This document shows, in pieces, positions 1 to 7,974 of a stretch of DNA of 58,942 nucleotides; the stretch's first letter is position 1, and each line of letters opens with the position of its first letter. Below the pieces are notes generated by a model that ran no database searches, was not told where the DNA came from, and saw only the letters and a list, made by a program, of their open reading frames with translations. The DNA is from an uncultured Clostridia bacterium (lineage in GTDB: Bacteria; Bacillota; Clostridia; TANB77; CAG-508): positions 1-58,942 of the forward strand of contig CALXRW010000007.1 of the NCBI GenBank assembly GCA_944390965.1. Reading direction: 5' to 3'. Both the position numbers and the translations under genes were made by a program.

Positions 1-125
1 GGACAAGATACATTTTGTATCTCTATTATTATATTCATTATAACCTTTTTTATTAACAAAAGTCAATACATTTTGTCCATTTTTTCTATTCAATCCATTC
101 TGTCTATCTTATTAAAACTGTATTT

Positions 126-302
126 TTACAATTCTAGTTCATATTCTATTTCGTGAGAATTTTGAAAATTATAATTAAACTTTATCTTTTCATCATTCTC
201 TGTTAAATTATATGTCAATACTCCAGCCATAGCTTGTACTATTTGTTCTTCTGTATTAGGATTATAAAATGTAATATTTAATGCTTTTTTCAAAATTCTC
301 AC
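126..302 (-). CDS. small hypothetical protein, 58 aa
   Basis: I do not recognise this gene. The minus strand reads from GTG at 302 (or TTG at 293) to TAA at 126, giving a 58-residue acidic soluble peptide that ends NSHEIEYELEL. An AGGAAG-type ribosome site lies a few bases upstream of the GTG, and AGGTGAG precedes the TTG, so the exact start is undecided. There are no membrane segments or cysteines. Support is the clean frame, the purine-rich site upstream and base use like the neighbours. Confidence 0.5.
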   Translation of the reverse strand: MRILKKALNITFYNPNTEEQIVQAMAGVLTYNLTENDEKIKFNYNFQNSHEIEYELEL

Positions 303-721
303 CTACTTCCTTTTCAATACTATTATTAAAAGTTAAAAAATATTACTTCTATTTAAAACTACAACTGGTAAACCAAATACCCATATGAGATTTGCCTTAA
401 TTCCTCTTTTTAGAGAATTGCCCCTTTACATCACGTTAGCCAGACAAAAGTATCATTATTTTTAAGAAAACAAGGTTAAATTTCCTTAGTTTGTGCGAAT
501 GCGAAGCAACTTTTCCTATATGTACTTGTAGTATGCTATTCAATTTTCAATGTAAAAAATAATTATTTCAAGTTACTATTTTCTATTTTTTGAATGGAGG
601 ACACGTCGATATGACAACCAATTTCGCACTTAACAATAACAAATAATACAGATGTACAAAATAGTTCAATTTTAATAGAATATAACCGAGAATATAAGAG
701 AATGCACGGGTTACATTATAA
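303..721. other. intergenic stretch without a clear gene
   Basis: This AT-rich sequence has no convincing start plus ribosome site in any frame. On the minus strand around 340-420 there is a short frame without a start codon (reading GLPVVVLNRSNIF near its end) that may be a decayed gene tail. The long minus frame over 583-774 has very hydrophobic, Phe/Tyr-rich composition and no ribosome site, so I treat it as spurious. Confidence 0.4.
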
Positions 722-862
722 TCATTAAAAAAATTTACTGTAAAGAAGTCTAAAGAATGGTCAAAAAAAACCAAAAAGTTAAGAGATAATTTCCCTGATA
801 ACCAATTAGAAGATTTTAAAATAGAATTACATAAATTAAGTCTAATGTATTTCCCAAATTAA
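722..862 (+). pseudogene. probable 3' remnant of a decayed gene
   Basis: The plus frame reads about 46 codons with gene-like lysine/glutamate-rich composition (it includes KKLRDNFPDNQLEDFKIEL) to a TAA at 860-862. It is preceded directly by an in-frame stop and lacks a start codon and ribosome site. It looks like the C-terminal end of a gene whose 5' part has decayed. The family is not recognised. Confidence 0.35.
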
Positions 863-934
863 TTTTATTATAGAATGAAAAGTGTAAATATTTTATTGTT
901 TTATTTTACGTCTATATATTATCCCAAACCCGCA

Positions 935-963
935 TTGCAAATTATGTTAATTTGTGGTATAAT
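935..963 (+). promoter_or_regulatory. sigma70-type promoter for the 118-aa gene at 1087
   Basis: TTGCAA at 935-940 and TATAAT at 958-963 are separated by 17 bp, close to the vegetative consensus. The predicted start near 970 leaves a leader of about 115 nt. The leader contains the hairpin AGAGGA-ATA-TCCTCT around 1019-1034, which could be a regulatory or stabilising structure. Confidence 0.75.
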
Positions 964-1086
964 TAAAGATGATATAGGCAAAGTCCTGTGTCATTTAACC
1001 CTTTTTCACTAATTAGTGAGAGGAATATCCTCTAGCTTTTAGTTTTACATATATAATATTAACACAATTTGAAGGAGGTTCAAATC

Positions 1087-1443
1087 ATGGACAAGAAGAC
1101 TATCAACAACAAGAACGTAACCGCAGTAGTAAGATTCGTGTGCTTTTTGTTTGAACCGTATTTCACCCATGGTCAACGTGCAGGTGTTTTCTACTTGGAG
1201 GCATTTCATCCAGAAAGAGCTTGTTATATCGTAACCTCGAATATTGTAGATATTCATGAGATAGACGGTGTCGTTTATATCGAAACTCAAAACTCTGTTT
1301 ATGAGCTCGATGGAACTAAAAAAATTTACTATCTCGAGGATGTCAAAAGGTATTTGCATGATGATAAATATACAAGTAATGAATTCTATGACAAATGCGT
1401 TCCAAACATAATGCCGACTATAAGAGGATGGAAGATCTTCTAA
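1087..1443 (+). CDS. hypothetical protein, 118 aa
   Basis: I do not recognise the family. ATG at 1087 is chosen because AAGGAGG lies 6-8 bases upstream; an in-frame TTG at 1069 falls inside that ribosome site. The product is soluble, with a hydrophobic N-terminal third (VVRFVCFLFEPYF) and a middle segment that looks like beta strands with repeated EIDGVVYIE/YELDGTKKIYYLE patterns. Codon use is less AT-biased than the neighbours (many C-ending codons such as ATC, GTC, ACC), which suggests transfer or unusual expression. The last 26 bases overlap the end of the convergent SpoIIID-like gene. Confidence 0.7.
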   Translation: MDKKTINNKNVTAVVRFVCFLFEPYFTHGQRAGVFYLEAFHPERACYIVTSNIVDIHEIDGVVYIETQNSVYELDGTKKIYYLEDVKRYLHDDKYTSNEFYDKCVPNIMPTIRGWKIF

Positions 1444-1705
1444 AAACTAAAAATAAGAAGGGATGAGATATGCAACCAACTGGTTGCATATTTTCTTTAT
1501 TTTTTGTATTTAAGAAAACTCCCTTAATTTCAATACTTTCTGGAATTATAGATGTTTTATTTCTACCGTTCTGGAATGTTACTTCGGTATGTACTGTTGA
1601 TTTGGAAATTCCAAACTTTTTAGCCGCACCTCTTACTGTATCTTTTGAATCTATAATATAATGTGCAAGTGCTATTGCACGTTCTTCTATTGAAACACTT
1701 TTCAT
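1418..1705 (-). CDS. truncated SpoIIID-like HTH protein, copy 1
   Basis: The first ~45 residues match the SpoIIID sporulation regulator helix-turn-helix (EERAIALAHYII, then TVRGAAKKFGISKSTVH). The C-terminal half of SpoIIID (the INxxL and RGG...TKxKY parts) is absent. It is replaced by QNGRNK..IPESIEIKGVFLNTKN plus an unrelated tail. ATG at 1705 has GGGGG nine bases upstream. Copy 2 at 4097-4336 shares both the HTH and the odd tail, so the truncated form may itself be a conserved small DNA-binding protein. A long inverted repeat sits just upstream and may be its operator. Function is inferred only from the HTH. Confidence 0.6.
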   Translation of the reverse strand: MKSVSIEERAIALAHYIIDSKDTVRGAAKKFGISKSTVHTEVTFQNGRNKTSIIPESIEIKGVFLNTKNKENMQPVGCISHPFLFLVFRRSSILL

Positions 1706-1716
1706 AAAGAAAAACC

Positions 1717-1757
1717 CCCTATACGATTACATTTGTTTAATTGTATTCGTATAAGGG
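1717..1757. repeat. inverted repeat upstream of SpoIIID-like copy 1
   Basis: CCCTATACGATTACA at 1717-1731 is mirrored by TGTATTCGTATAAGGG at 1742-1757 with a ten-base spacer and two mismatches. It lies immediately before the ribosome site of the SpoIIID-like gene. It may be an operator or a terminal repeat of a small mobile segment. A shorter version (AACAAATAC / GTATTCGTT) occurs upstream of the second copy near 4353-4385. Confidence 0.6.
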
Positions 1758-2000
1758 ATGTATTATGATATTATTTTAATTCTATGTCAAAATACCCCGA
1801 CAGGCTGTGTGAAAATTCATTTACTTAAATTTCCATCCCCACTTCCAAGTTGAAAATCAATCTGTTTTTGGTATGATGTATTGTTTAAAAACGTTGACTT
1901 TAAAAAAGTTTGGGTTATATGCTCCACTCAATTTTAAAAACTTTAATTTTCACACAATCTGCCGACCCTATTGTCACATTTTTGTGTTATCAGTATTATA

Positions 2001-2600
2001 TTATTCAAATGGATTTAACTCTTGCCTATTATATCTATATTTCATAATAATACTAAATTCATTTCTAAATAATAAATCTATGTTCTCCATTTGCCAGCCT
2101 TTATGTAATAGTTCTGCCGCAAGCTTATTTAATAAGATTTTTTGTTTTCCTTTTTCGGATAAAATAAATAATTCACTAAATAAGCTATCTGAAATTGCTT
2201 CATTTTCATTCTCATATACAACTAAATATTCTGCCCTATCTGTAATAGAAATAATTTCTGATATTGTAAAGTCCATAGAACTTGCCATATTCATAATGTT
2301 TCCGTTATAAATTGTTTTACCTTCTTTCCACCAATTATAGCCACATATACCATATTCTCCTTGATTAATAGGGTAATTTAAAGTTCTAATTTTAGAATAC
2401 TCACTATAATTTAACACTAAACTTTCTCTTTGAAGAAAAGCATCCATCATTTCTGCAGTACACTTACAATATTTCAAACGATTAAATAGCTGACTAGCAG
2501 CTCTTTTTCCAAATTCATTGTCTTTATTATTTCTGTATATATACAAAAGTTCTGATGTCATATAGCAATTTAAATCTTTGTTTTCTGTTGATTTCTCCAT
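2001..2600 (-). CDS. hypothetical protein, 199 aa
   Basis: I do not recognise this soluble, helix-rich protein. ATG at 2600 follows AGGAGG with a nine-base spacer. It has several CxC/Cys residues near residue 45 (YCKCTAEM) and a Trp-rich stretch (YGICGYNWWKEGKTIYNG) but no complete known motif. It sits 17 bp downstream of the membrane protein gene at 2618-3664 on the same strand, so the two probably form an operon. The region 1758-2000 between this gene and copy 1 holds no gene I can support. Confidence 0.6.
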   Translation of the reverse strand: MEKSTENKDLNCYMTSELLYIYRNNKDNEFGKRAASQLFNRLKYCKCTAEMMDAFLQRESLVLNYSEYSKIRTLNYPINQGEYGICGYNWWKEGKTIYNGNIMNMASSMDFTISEIISITDRAEYLVVYENENEAISDSLFSELFILSEKGKQKILLNKLAAELLHKGWQMENIDLLFRNEFSIIMKYRYNRQELNPFE

Positions 2601-2617
2601 ATCATTTTTCCTCCTAT

Positions 2618-3664
2618 TTAATTATTTTCTAAATCTAAAGTATGATATATCTCAAAGAGTTTGCTTATTTCTTCAAATGTATTTTTTAATACTTTATATT
2701 CTCTATATTTATTTCTAAACATTGGGAACTTAATGTCTTCTTTTATATCTTTAATTTTAATTCCATCAATGCAAATTGAGAACCTTGTTCCTTCTTTAAA
2801 TACAATATATTTCTTTTCTTTATAAAGCTCATCCAATTTATTTATTTTTTCAATTAATCCTAATGAAAGAACTTGCTTTGTTTGTTCTTCATTATAACTA
2901 TATACCTTATACTTTTTTGAAAACTCTGAATTGTTTAGTACTACCTGATCTCCTTGATACTTAATATAATCCATTATTCTACTTTGCAATAATGTATATT
3001 TTAAATTATTAGGAATTAAATATATTTGGCTTGTATTTTTCTGATTTAAAGGAAAACCTATATAAATTCCATCAAAAATGAACTTTTTATCAGACCATTT
3101 TTTAATATATTTTTTTCCGTTTTTGTGAAATTCTTTTTCACGCTTTTCTAGTAGGTAAAATTGTAAGTCACTGAAACAAAGCATTCTATTATCATATTGA
3201 ACATATGTATAATCGCTTCCACTACATTTTAATACATTAAGATTAAATAATCCCATTGCATTTATTGCATCATCACCAATTCTTTTATTAGCATGGTATG
3301 AAAGTGCTTTTTTAGAATTTGCATCTTCAAAAAAAGCGACTATATCTCTATATGTAGTTTCCTTTAATACTTTTAATTCTTTTTTTGCGATTTTATTAAC
3401 TGAAAATAAAAATATAATTGAAATTATTGTAAAATAGCCTAATATAAGAAGTCTAAAATCATTAATTATTTGATTTGCATTGGCTTTCATATTTAAATAA
3501 TTAATTAATAATATAGAAACAACAATTGCTATTATAAAAACTATTATTGAGATTACTGCTTTAGGTATAATTCGCTTTCTTATTTCGTGATAATACCTTT
3601 TCATTTGCAATTGATAATTTTCTTCATAATATTTCTCAAAATCTTGCTCATTTTTTAAATTCAT
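2618..3664 (-). CDS. membrane protein, possibly DUF3137-like
   Basis: The chosen ATG at 3664 (MNLKNEQDF) follows AGAAGGA; an upstream in-frame start at 3700 has no ribosome site. Two transmembrane segments lie at roughly residues 35-58 and 75-95, preceded by a charged cytoplasmic N-terminus and followed by about 240 soluble residues. The layout, and a central segment with a GxYIGFPL-type strand, resemble the poorly characterised DUF3137 proteins, but this is a weak match. It probably lies in an operon with the 199-aa gene downstream. No function is assigned. Confidence 0.55.
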   Translation of the reverse strand: MNLKNEQDFEKYYEENYQLQMKRYYHEIRKRIIPKAVISIIVFIIAIVVSILLINYLNMKANANQIINDFRLLILGYFTIISIIFLFSVNKIAKKELKVLKETTYRDIVAFFEDANSKKALSYHANKRIGDDAINAMGLFNLNVLKCSGSDYTYVQYDNRMLCFSDLQFYLLEKREKEFHKNGKKYIKKWSDKKFIFDGIYIGFPLNQKNTSQIYLIPNNLKYTLLQSRIMDYIKYQGDQVVLNNSEFSKKYKVYSYNEEQTKQVLSLGLIEKINKLDELYKEKKYIVFKEGTRFSICIDGIKIKDIKEDIKFPMFRNKYREYKVLKNTFEEISKLFEIYHTLDLENN

Positions 3665-3802
3665 ATTTCCTTCTCTCTTATGTTCACTTTTATTACTCAT
3701 ATCATAAAATTACTATTTGGTTTACAAATTTATTGTACCAAAAGTCAGAACAATTTACAATTATTAATCCCATTATTTTGGAAAATTTTTTCAATTCAAC
3801 AA

Positions 3803-4018
3803 CTAACTCCTAATTAAACTATTCTCTTTAATTTTCAATTTTTCATCATATTCATTTTCAAGCTCTTCTTGATTATCATTCTCATATTTATATTGCTTAG
3901 CTGCATCTATATAAGTATTATTTTCTTTTTCAAAATCTCTAATAAATCTTTCTTCAGAAGATACTGCAAATTTCTTAAAAATCCATTTTATTAATTTTTC
4001 TACTTTTTTGTTTGCCAT
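3803..4018 (-). CDS. small hypothetical protein, 71 aa
   Basis: A small, highly charged, probably helical protein: the N-terminus is basic (KKVEKLIKWIFKKF) and the C-terminal half is acidic (NDNQEELENEYDEKL). Start ATG at 4018 (an in-frame GTG precedes it) with a weak GGAAAA site upstream. No family recognised. It is the only gene between the membrane protein and SpoIIID-like copy 2. Confidence 0.45.
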   Translation of the reverse strand: MANKKVEKLIKWIFKKFAVSSEERFIRDFEKENNTYIDAAKQYKYENDNQEELENEYDEKLKIKENSLIRS

Positions 4019-4096
4019 CACGTTTTATTTTCCGCAAAAAAATTAAAAGGAAATAAAATTATGCCTCCCCATACGAGTAGATACAAAATTTCTTAT

Positions 4097-4336
4097 TTAT
4101 TTAATTACCAATTCCAATCTAACAACTGGATTCTTTGTACTTAAGAAAACTCCTTTTATTTCAATACTTTCTGGAATAGTTTGTCCTTTATTTTTACCGT
4201 TCTGGAGTGTTACATCTTTGTGTACTGTTGATTTTGAAATTCCAAACTTTTTGGCTGCTCCTCTTACCGTATCTTTATGATCTATAATATAATGTGCTAA
4301 ATTTACCGCACGTTCTTCTATTGAAATACCCTTCAT
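4097..4336 (-). CDS. truncated SpoIIID-like HTH protein, copy 2
   Basis: The HTH (EERAVNLAHYIID, TVRGAAKKFGISKSTVHKDVT) is nearly identical to copy 1 and close to authentic SpoIIID, but the conserved C-terminal half is missing. The tail LQNGKNKGQTIPESIEIKG is shared with copy 1 with in-frame substitutions, so this reading frame seems to have been maintained. ATG at 4336 is chosen because AGGAGG lies ten bases upstream. An imperfect inverted repeat of the same type as in copy 1 precedes it. It could bind DNA as a short competitor or regulator. Confidence 0.6.
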   Translation of the reverse strand: MKGISIEERAVNLAHYIIDHKDTVRGAAKKFGISKSTVHKDVTLQNGKNKGQTIPESIEIKGVFLSTKNPVVRLELVIK

Positions 4337-4408
4337 ATCAGAAAAACCTCCTAACAAATACGCTGTTTTGTACATTGTATTCGTTCGAAGGTTGTATTAG
4401 AACTCCAT

Positions 4409-5107
4409 CTACTTTTTCATTTTTCTTAAGGCTTGTTTATCTTCTTCGGATACTCGATAAGATTCTATTATTTTTTGTATTGCTTTATTGTATGTAAAAT
4501 CATCCAATGTATTATTTTCTAAATATCTTTTGGTTTCTTTTGAAAATTTAATATAACAAATGGAAATTGCCCATGCTACTGCCATTTTCACATAATAACC
4601 ATCATGCTTAATTTTGTCTAGTTCTATTAATATCTGTTCTATATATTCTGGTGCTATATAAAAATCTAATAGTGTGACAATACTGAAACGTAGTTCAAAT
4701 TCTTTTTCCGATTTTAAGTATGGTTTCAAGAAGTTCCAAAATTCTCTTTTATTGTTTTTTATGACTTTTAATCCTGCCACACAAGTATCACATACACCCC
4801 AATTATCTATTTTAGGAATAAATTTTTTCAAATATTCCTGTGTTTCTGCGATAGTAAATTTTGCCATTCCAATTACCATCCCTTGTAACATAATTTCTTC
4901 ATAATAATCATTTTGAGCATTTTCTAAATATGCTTCTACATCCTCATTTTTCACAATTTCTTTTGCATAATTTCTTAAAATCGGTACTCTTACACCAATT
5001 ATATTATCAACATTAGGACATAGTCCACTATGAAACTTCTTATATTTTTCGTCTGATAATTCAAAAAGTTTTTTTCTTATTTTTTCATTTAATGTCATTG
5101 ATTGCAT
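4409..5107 (-). CDS. DNA alkylation repair protein, AlkD-like
   Basis: The 232-residue all-helical HEAT-repeat protein has the AlkD-like hallmarks GVRVPILRNYAKE near residue 38, a YYEEIMLQGMVIG segment and FIPKIDNWGVCDTC near residue 92, where the DNA-facing acidic/aromatic residues of this family sit. The family excises or processes N3- and N7-alkylated purines. ATG at 5107 follows AAAGGA. It is a single gene, divergent from cysK. Length is typical for the family. Confidence 0.85.
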   Translation of the reverse strand: MQSMTLNEKIRKKLFELSDEKYKKFHSGLCPNVDNIIGVRVPILRNYAKEIVKNEDVEAYLENAQNDYYEEIMLQGMVIGMAKFTIAETQEYLKKFIPKIDNWGVCDTCVAGLKVIKNNKREFWNFLKPYLKSEKEFELRFSIVTLLDFYIAPEYIEQILIELDKIKHDGYYVKMAVAWAISICYIKFSKETKRYLENNTLDDFTYNKAIQKIIESYRVSEEDKQALRKMKK

Positions 5108-5249
5108 ACCATTCCTTTCTAAAAAAATAGTTGAAAAATACTATTTTTACTTTATTTCTTTTCCTCTTTTTTATAAAATATTGTATACAAATTTCATTTT
5201 TTTACATATAATAAACATAATCATTATATCAAATTTTGAGGTGAAATAC

Positions 5250-6206
5250 ATGATTTTAGAAAATTTAATTGGGAAAACACCTATGATTAAAATTCACTAT
5301 TCATATAAAGGAAATAAAAAATGCACCTATGCCAAATTAGAGTCCTATAATTTTACCGGTAGTATTAAAGATCGTATTGCTTATTATATCCTAAAAAATG
5401 CGAAAGAAAAGAAGGAATTAAAAGAACATCAACCTATTGTAGAAGCTACAAGTGGTAACACTGGAATCTCTTTAGCTGCTATAGGAAGTTTATTTCAGCA
5501 TCCTGTTCATATTTTCATGCCAGATTGGGTAAGTTATGAAAGAAGAAAAATTATGGAATTATATGGTGCTACAATCCATTTAGTCTCTAAAAATGATGGT
5601 GGATTTCAAAAAGCAATAGAAAAAGCAGATTTATTAGCAAAAGAAATAGATGGATATCGTCCAAATCAATTTTGCAATAATGATAATGTTCTTGCTCACT
5701 ATGAAACGACTGGAAAAGAAATCTTAAATCAAGTTCCTAATATTGATGCCTTTGTTTCAGGCATTGGCACAGGTGGTACATTAATGGGAATCGCTAAAAG
5801 GCTAAAAGAAAATAATTCTCACACTAAAATCTATGCGCTAGAACCTGATACATTGCCAATTCTTTCGCAAGGAAAAGCAACTGGTTCCCATAAAATTGAA
5901 GGAATTGGAGATGATTTTGTTCCAGTTTTGGTTGATAGAAGTTTCATAGATGATGTCCTATTAATTTCAGATGATGATGCTATTAATATGTCAAGATTAC
6001 TCTCTCAGAAATTAGGTTTAGGAGTAGGAATTTCAAGTGGAGCTAATTTTCTAGCAAGTTGCCTTATTCCTGATGCTAAGAACGTTGTGACTGTTTTTCC
6101 TGATGATCATAAAAAGTACCTCTCAACAGATTTATCTAAACCAGTGGATACCAATCCAAGCTTTATTTCTAATCAAATCGAATTATTAAGTTTAGAAAAT
6201 GTCTAG
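5250..6206 (+). CDS. cysK: cysteine synthase (O-acetylserine sulfhydrylase)
   Basis: A PLP-dependent fold-type II enzyme that makes L-cysteine from O-acetylserine and sulfide. Visible signatures are the catalytic-lysine motif TGSIKDR near residue 40, the substrate loop EATSGNTGIS, the phosphate-binding glycine loop GIGTGGTLMG and the C-terminal GISSGAN. ATG at 5250 is preferred because GAGGTG lies just upstream; the open frame extends to 5181 without a ribosome site. At 318 residues it has the normal length. It stands alone with its own upstream region, and a REP palindrome follows it. Confidence 0.92.
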   Translation: MILENLIGKTPMIKIHYSYKGNKKCTYAKLESYNFTGSIKDRIAYYILKNAKEKKELKEHQPIVEATSGNTGISLAAIGSLFQHPVHIFMPDWVSYERRKIMELYGATIHLVSKNDGGFQKAIEKADLLAKEIDGYRPNQFCNNDNVLAHYETTGKEILNQVPNIDAFVSGIGTGGTLMGIAKRLKENNSHTKIYALEPDTLPILSQGKATGSHKIEGIGDDFVPVLVDRSFIDDVLLISDDDAINMSRLLSQKLGLGVGISSGANFLASCLIPDAKNVVTVFPDDHKKYLSTDLSKPVDTNPSFISNQIELLSLENV

Positions 6207-6226
6207 CATATCTTTTTAAATATTTT

Positions 6227-6251
6227 GGGCTGGTCAAGACCAGCCCCTACA
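6227..6251. repeat. REP-like palindrome after cysK
   Basis: GGGCTGGTCAAGACCAGCCC (6227-6246) is a perfect palindromic hairpin followed by CTACA. On the other strand this reads TGTAG plus hairpin, the format shared by the whole family in this window. It lies between the convergent ends of cysK and hisS. Confidence 0.85.
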
Positions 6252-6421
6252 TATATATTTCAATTAATGAATAATGAAAAATGAATCGTGAAGAACGAAT
6301 CATTTTCAAATGATATATTATCATGATTCACTATATAATATTTTCTTCAAAAATTAGGAAAACTCGTTCACCCTACATTTCTCTTTATGCAAATGATACC
6401 TATGGAAATTTAATAAAATCT

Positions 6422-7729
6422 TTATTTTATTTTTTCAGTTGCCTGTTCTATTGTTAGCTTTTCTTGTTCTCCTGTTTCCATATTCTTTAAAGTTACTTTT
6501 TCTTCTTGTCTTTCTTCTTCCCCAATTACAATGGTATATTTTATACCAAGTCTATCTGCATATTTCATTTTTGCCTTTATTTTTTTATTTTCTAAATAAA
6601 CTTCTGTATGAATTCCTTTTTCTCTTAATTTTGTTCCTACTTCTAGAGAATACTCTAATTTATCATCCATTGGCAATACTAAAACTTCTGCTGTGGTCTT
6701 CTTTTTTGCTTCTATTAATCCCATTTCATTTAATTTATAAAAAAGTCTAGATAATCCAATTGAAATTCCCACTCCACATAGTTTTTTGTCAGTATAATAA
6801 TCCGCCAAATTTTCATATCTTCCACCAGAACATATGCTTCCTAATTCCCTATAATCATTTAAAAATGTTTCATAAACTGTTCCTGTGTAGTAATCTAAGC
6901 CTCTGGCAATTTTTAAGTCTATTTTAAAATTCTCTTCTGGTACTCCATATAAAGGAATGTATTTTACAACTTCTATTAGTTCCTCTAATCCTTTTTGGAA
7001 CATTTCATTTTGAATATCTAGTTGTTTTAGTTTTTCTATTTTTTCTTCTGTAGTTCCTTGTATTTGAATAAATTCTAAAATCTTATCTACTTTGCACTCA
7101 GGTATATTTAATGTAAGTAATTCTTTTTTTACAGCTTGTTCTCCAATTTTATCTATTTTATCTATCATTCTTAGAATTTCAGTTGCTTCTTCCTCTATAG
7201 CAAGAGAAGCAAATAATCCATTTAATATTTTTCTATTATTAATAAATATTGTAAAATCTCCAAATCCTAGTTCTTGAAATGTATAATAAATAATACTTGG
7301 CATTTCTGCATCTGTTGCGATACTTAGTTCATTTTCATTGATAACATCTATATCACATTGATAAAATTCTCTAAATCTTCCTTTTTGTGGTTTCTCTCCA
7401 CGATATACTTTTCCTATTTGGTATCTTCTAAAAGGAAAAGAGAGTTCATGATAATATTCTGCTACATATTTGGCAAGAGGAACTGTTAAATCAAATCGTA
7501 AAGATATATCACTTTCCCCTTTTGTAAAACGATAGATTTGTTTTTCTGTTTCTCCTCCTGCTTTTGCTAGTAATACTTCTGATAGTTCCAAAATAGGAGT
7601 ATCTAATGGTAGGAAACCAAATTTTTCATAAGAATTTCTTATTTTGTCCATCAATTCATTAAATAAAATTTGTTCTTTTGGTAATAGTTCTAGAAAACCT
7701 GGTAATGTTTTTGGTGTCACTTTTTCCAT
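6422..7729 (-). CDS. hisS: histidyl-tRNA synthetase
   Basis: This class II aminoacyl-tRNA synthetase charges tRNA-His. Motif 2 (FRRYQIGKVYRGEKPQKGRFREFYQCD) is present in parts, followed by the His-specific motifs LKIARGLDYYTGTVYE (His A region) and GGRYENLADYY; the C-terminal HGTP anticodon-binding domain covers roughly residues 330-430. Length of 435 is typical of this subfamily. No T-box leader was seen upstream. It is the only gene in its transcription unit as far as spacing shows. Confidence 0.95.
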   Translation of the reverse strand: MEKVTPKTLPGFLELLPKEQILFNELMDKIRNSYEKFGFLPLDTPILELSEVLLAKAGGETEKQIYRFTKGESDISLRFDLTVPLAKYVAEYYHELSFPFRRYQIGKVYRGEKPQKGRFREFYQCDIDVINENELSIATDAEMPSIIYYTFQELGFGDFTIFINNRKILNGLFASLAIEEEATEILRMIDKIDKIGEQAVKKELLTLNIPECKVDKILEFIQIQGTTEEKIEKLKQLDIQNEMFQKGLEELIEVVKYIPLYGVPEENFKIDLKIARGLDYYTGTVYETFLNDYRELGSICSGGRYENLADYYTDKKLCGVGISIGLSRLFYKLNEMGLIEAKKKTTAEVLVLPMDDKLEYSLEVGTKLREKGIHTEVYLENKKIKAKMKYADRLGIKYTIVIGEEERQEEKVTLKNMETGEQEKLTIEQATEKIK

Positions 7730-7902
7730 ATTTTTTCCTCTTTCATATGATTTAATTTTTCATTATAATTTACAATTATTACTTTTGTTGATAATTGCTT
7801 TAGTTGATTTATAACTCTTTTCTACTTATCATTTATTTTAGCATAATATAGCTGGTTTATGCAATTCTTTTTACAATTTTTTCTTGAATTTATCAGCAAA
7901 AG

Positions 7903-7959
7903 AAAAGATTTTTAACAGTATTTTTTAAGTAAAATTTAAATATTGTTAAAAATCTTTTT
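7903..7959 (-). terminator. strong hairpin terminator after the sensor kinase gene
   Basis: AAAAGATTTTTAACAGTATT pairs with AATATTGTTAAAAATCTTTT across a short loop. The minus-strand reading follows the kinase stop at 7975 and runs into a T-rich end; the plus reading also ends in TTTTT, so it may work in both directions. Confidence 0.75.
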
Positions 7960-7974
7960 CTAATGAAATTTTTA

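Noticed and set aside
583-774. Minus-strand frame of 63 codons
   Set aside because: No ribosome site, extreme Phe/Tyr/Leu composition and overlap with a gene remnant on the other strand.
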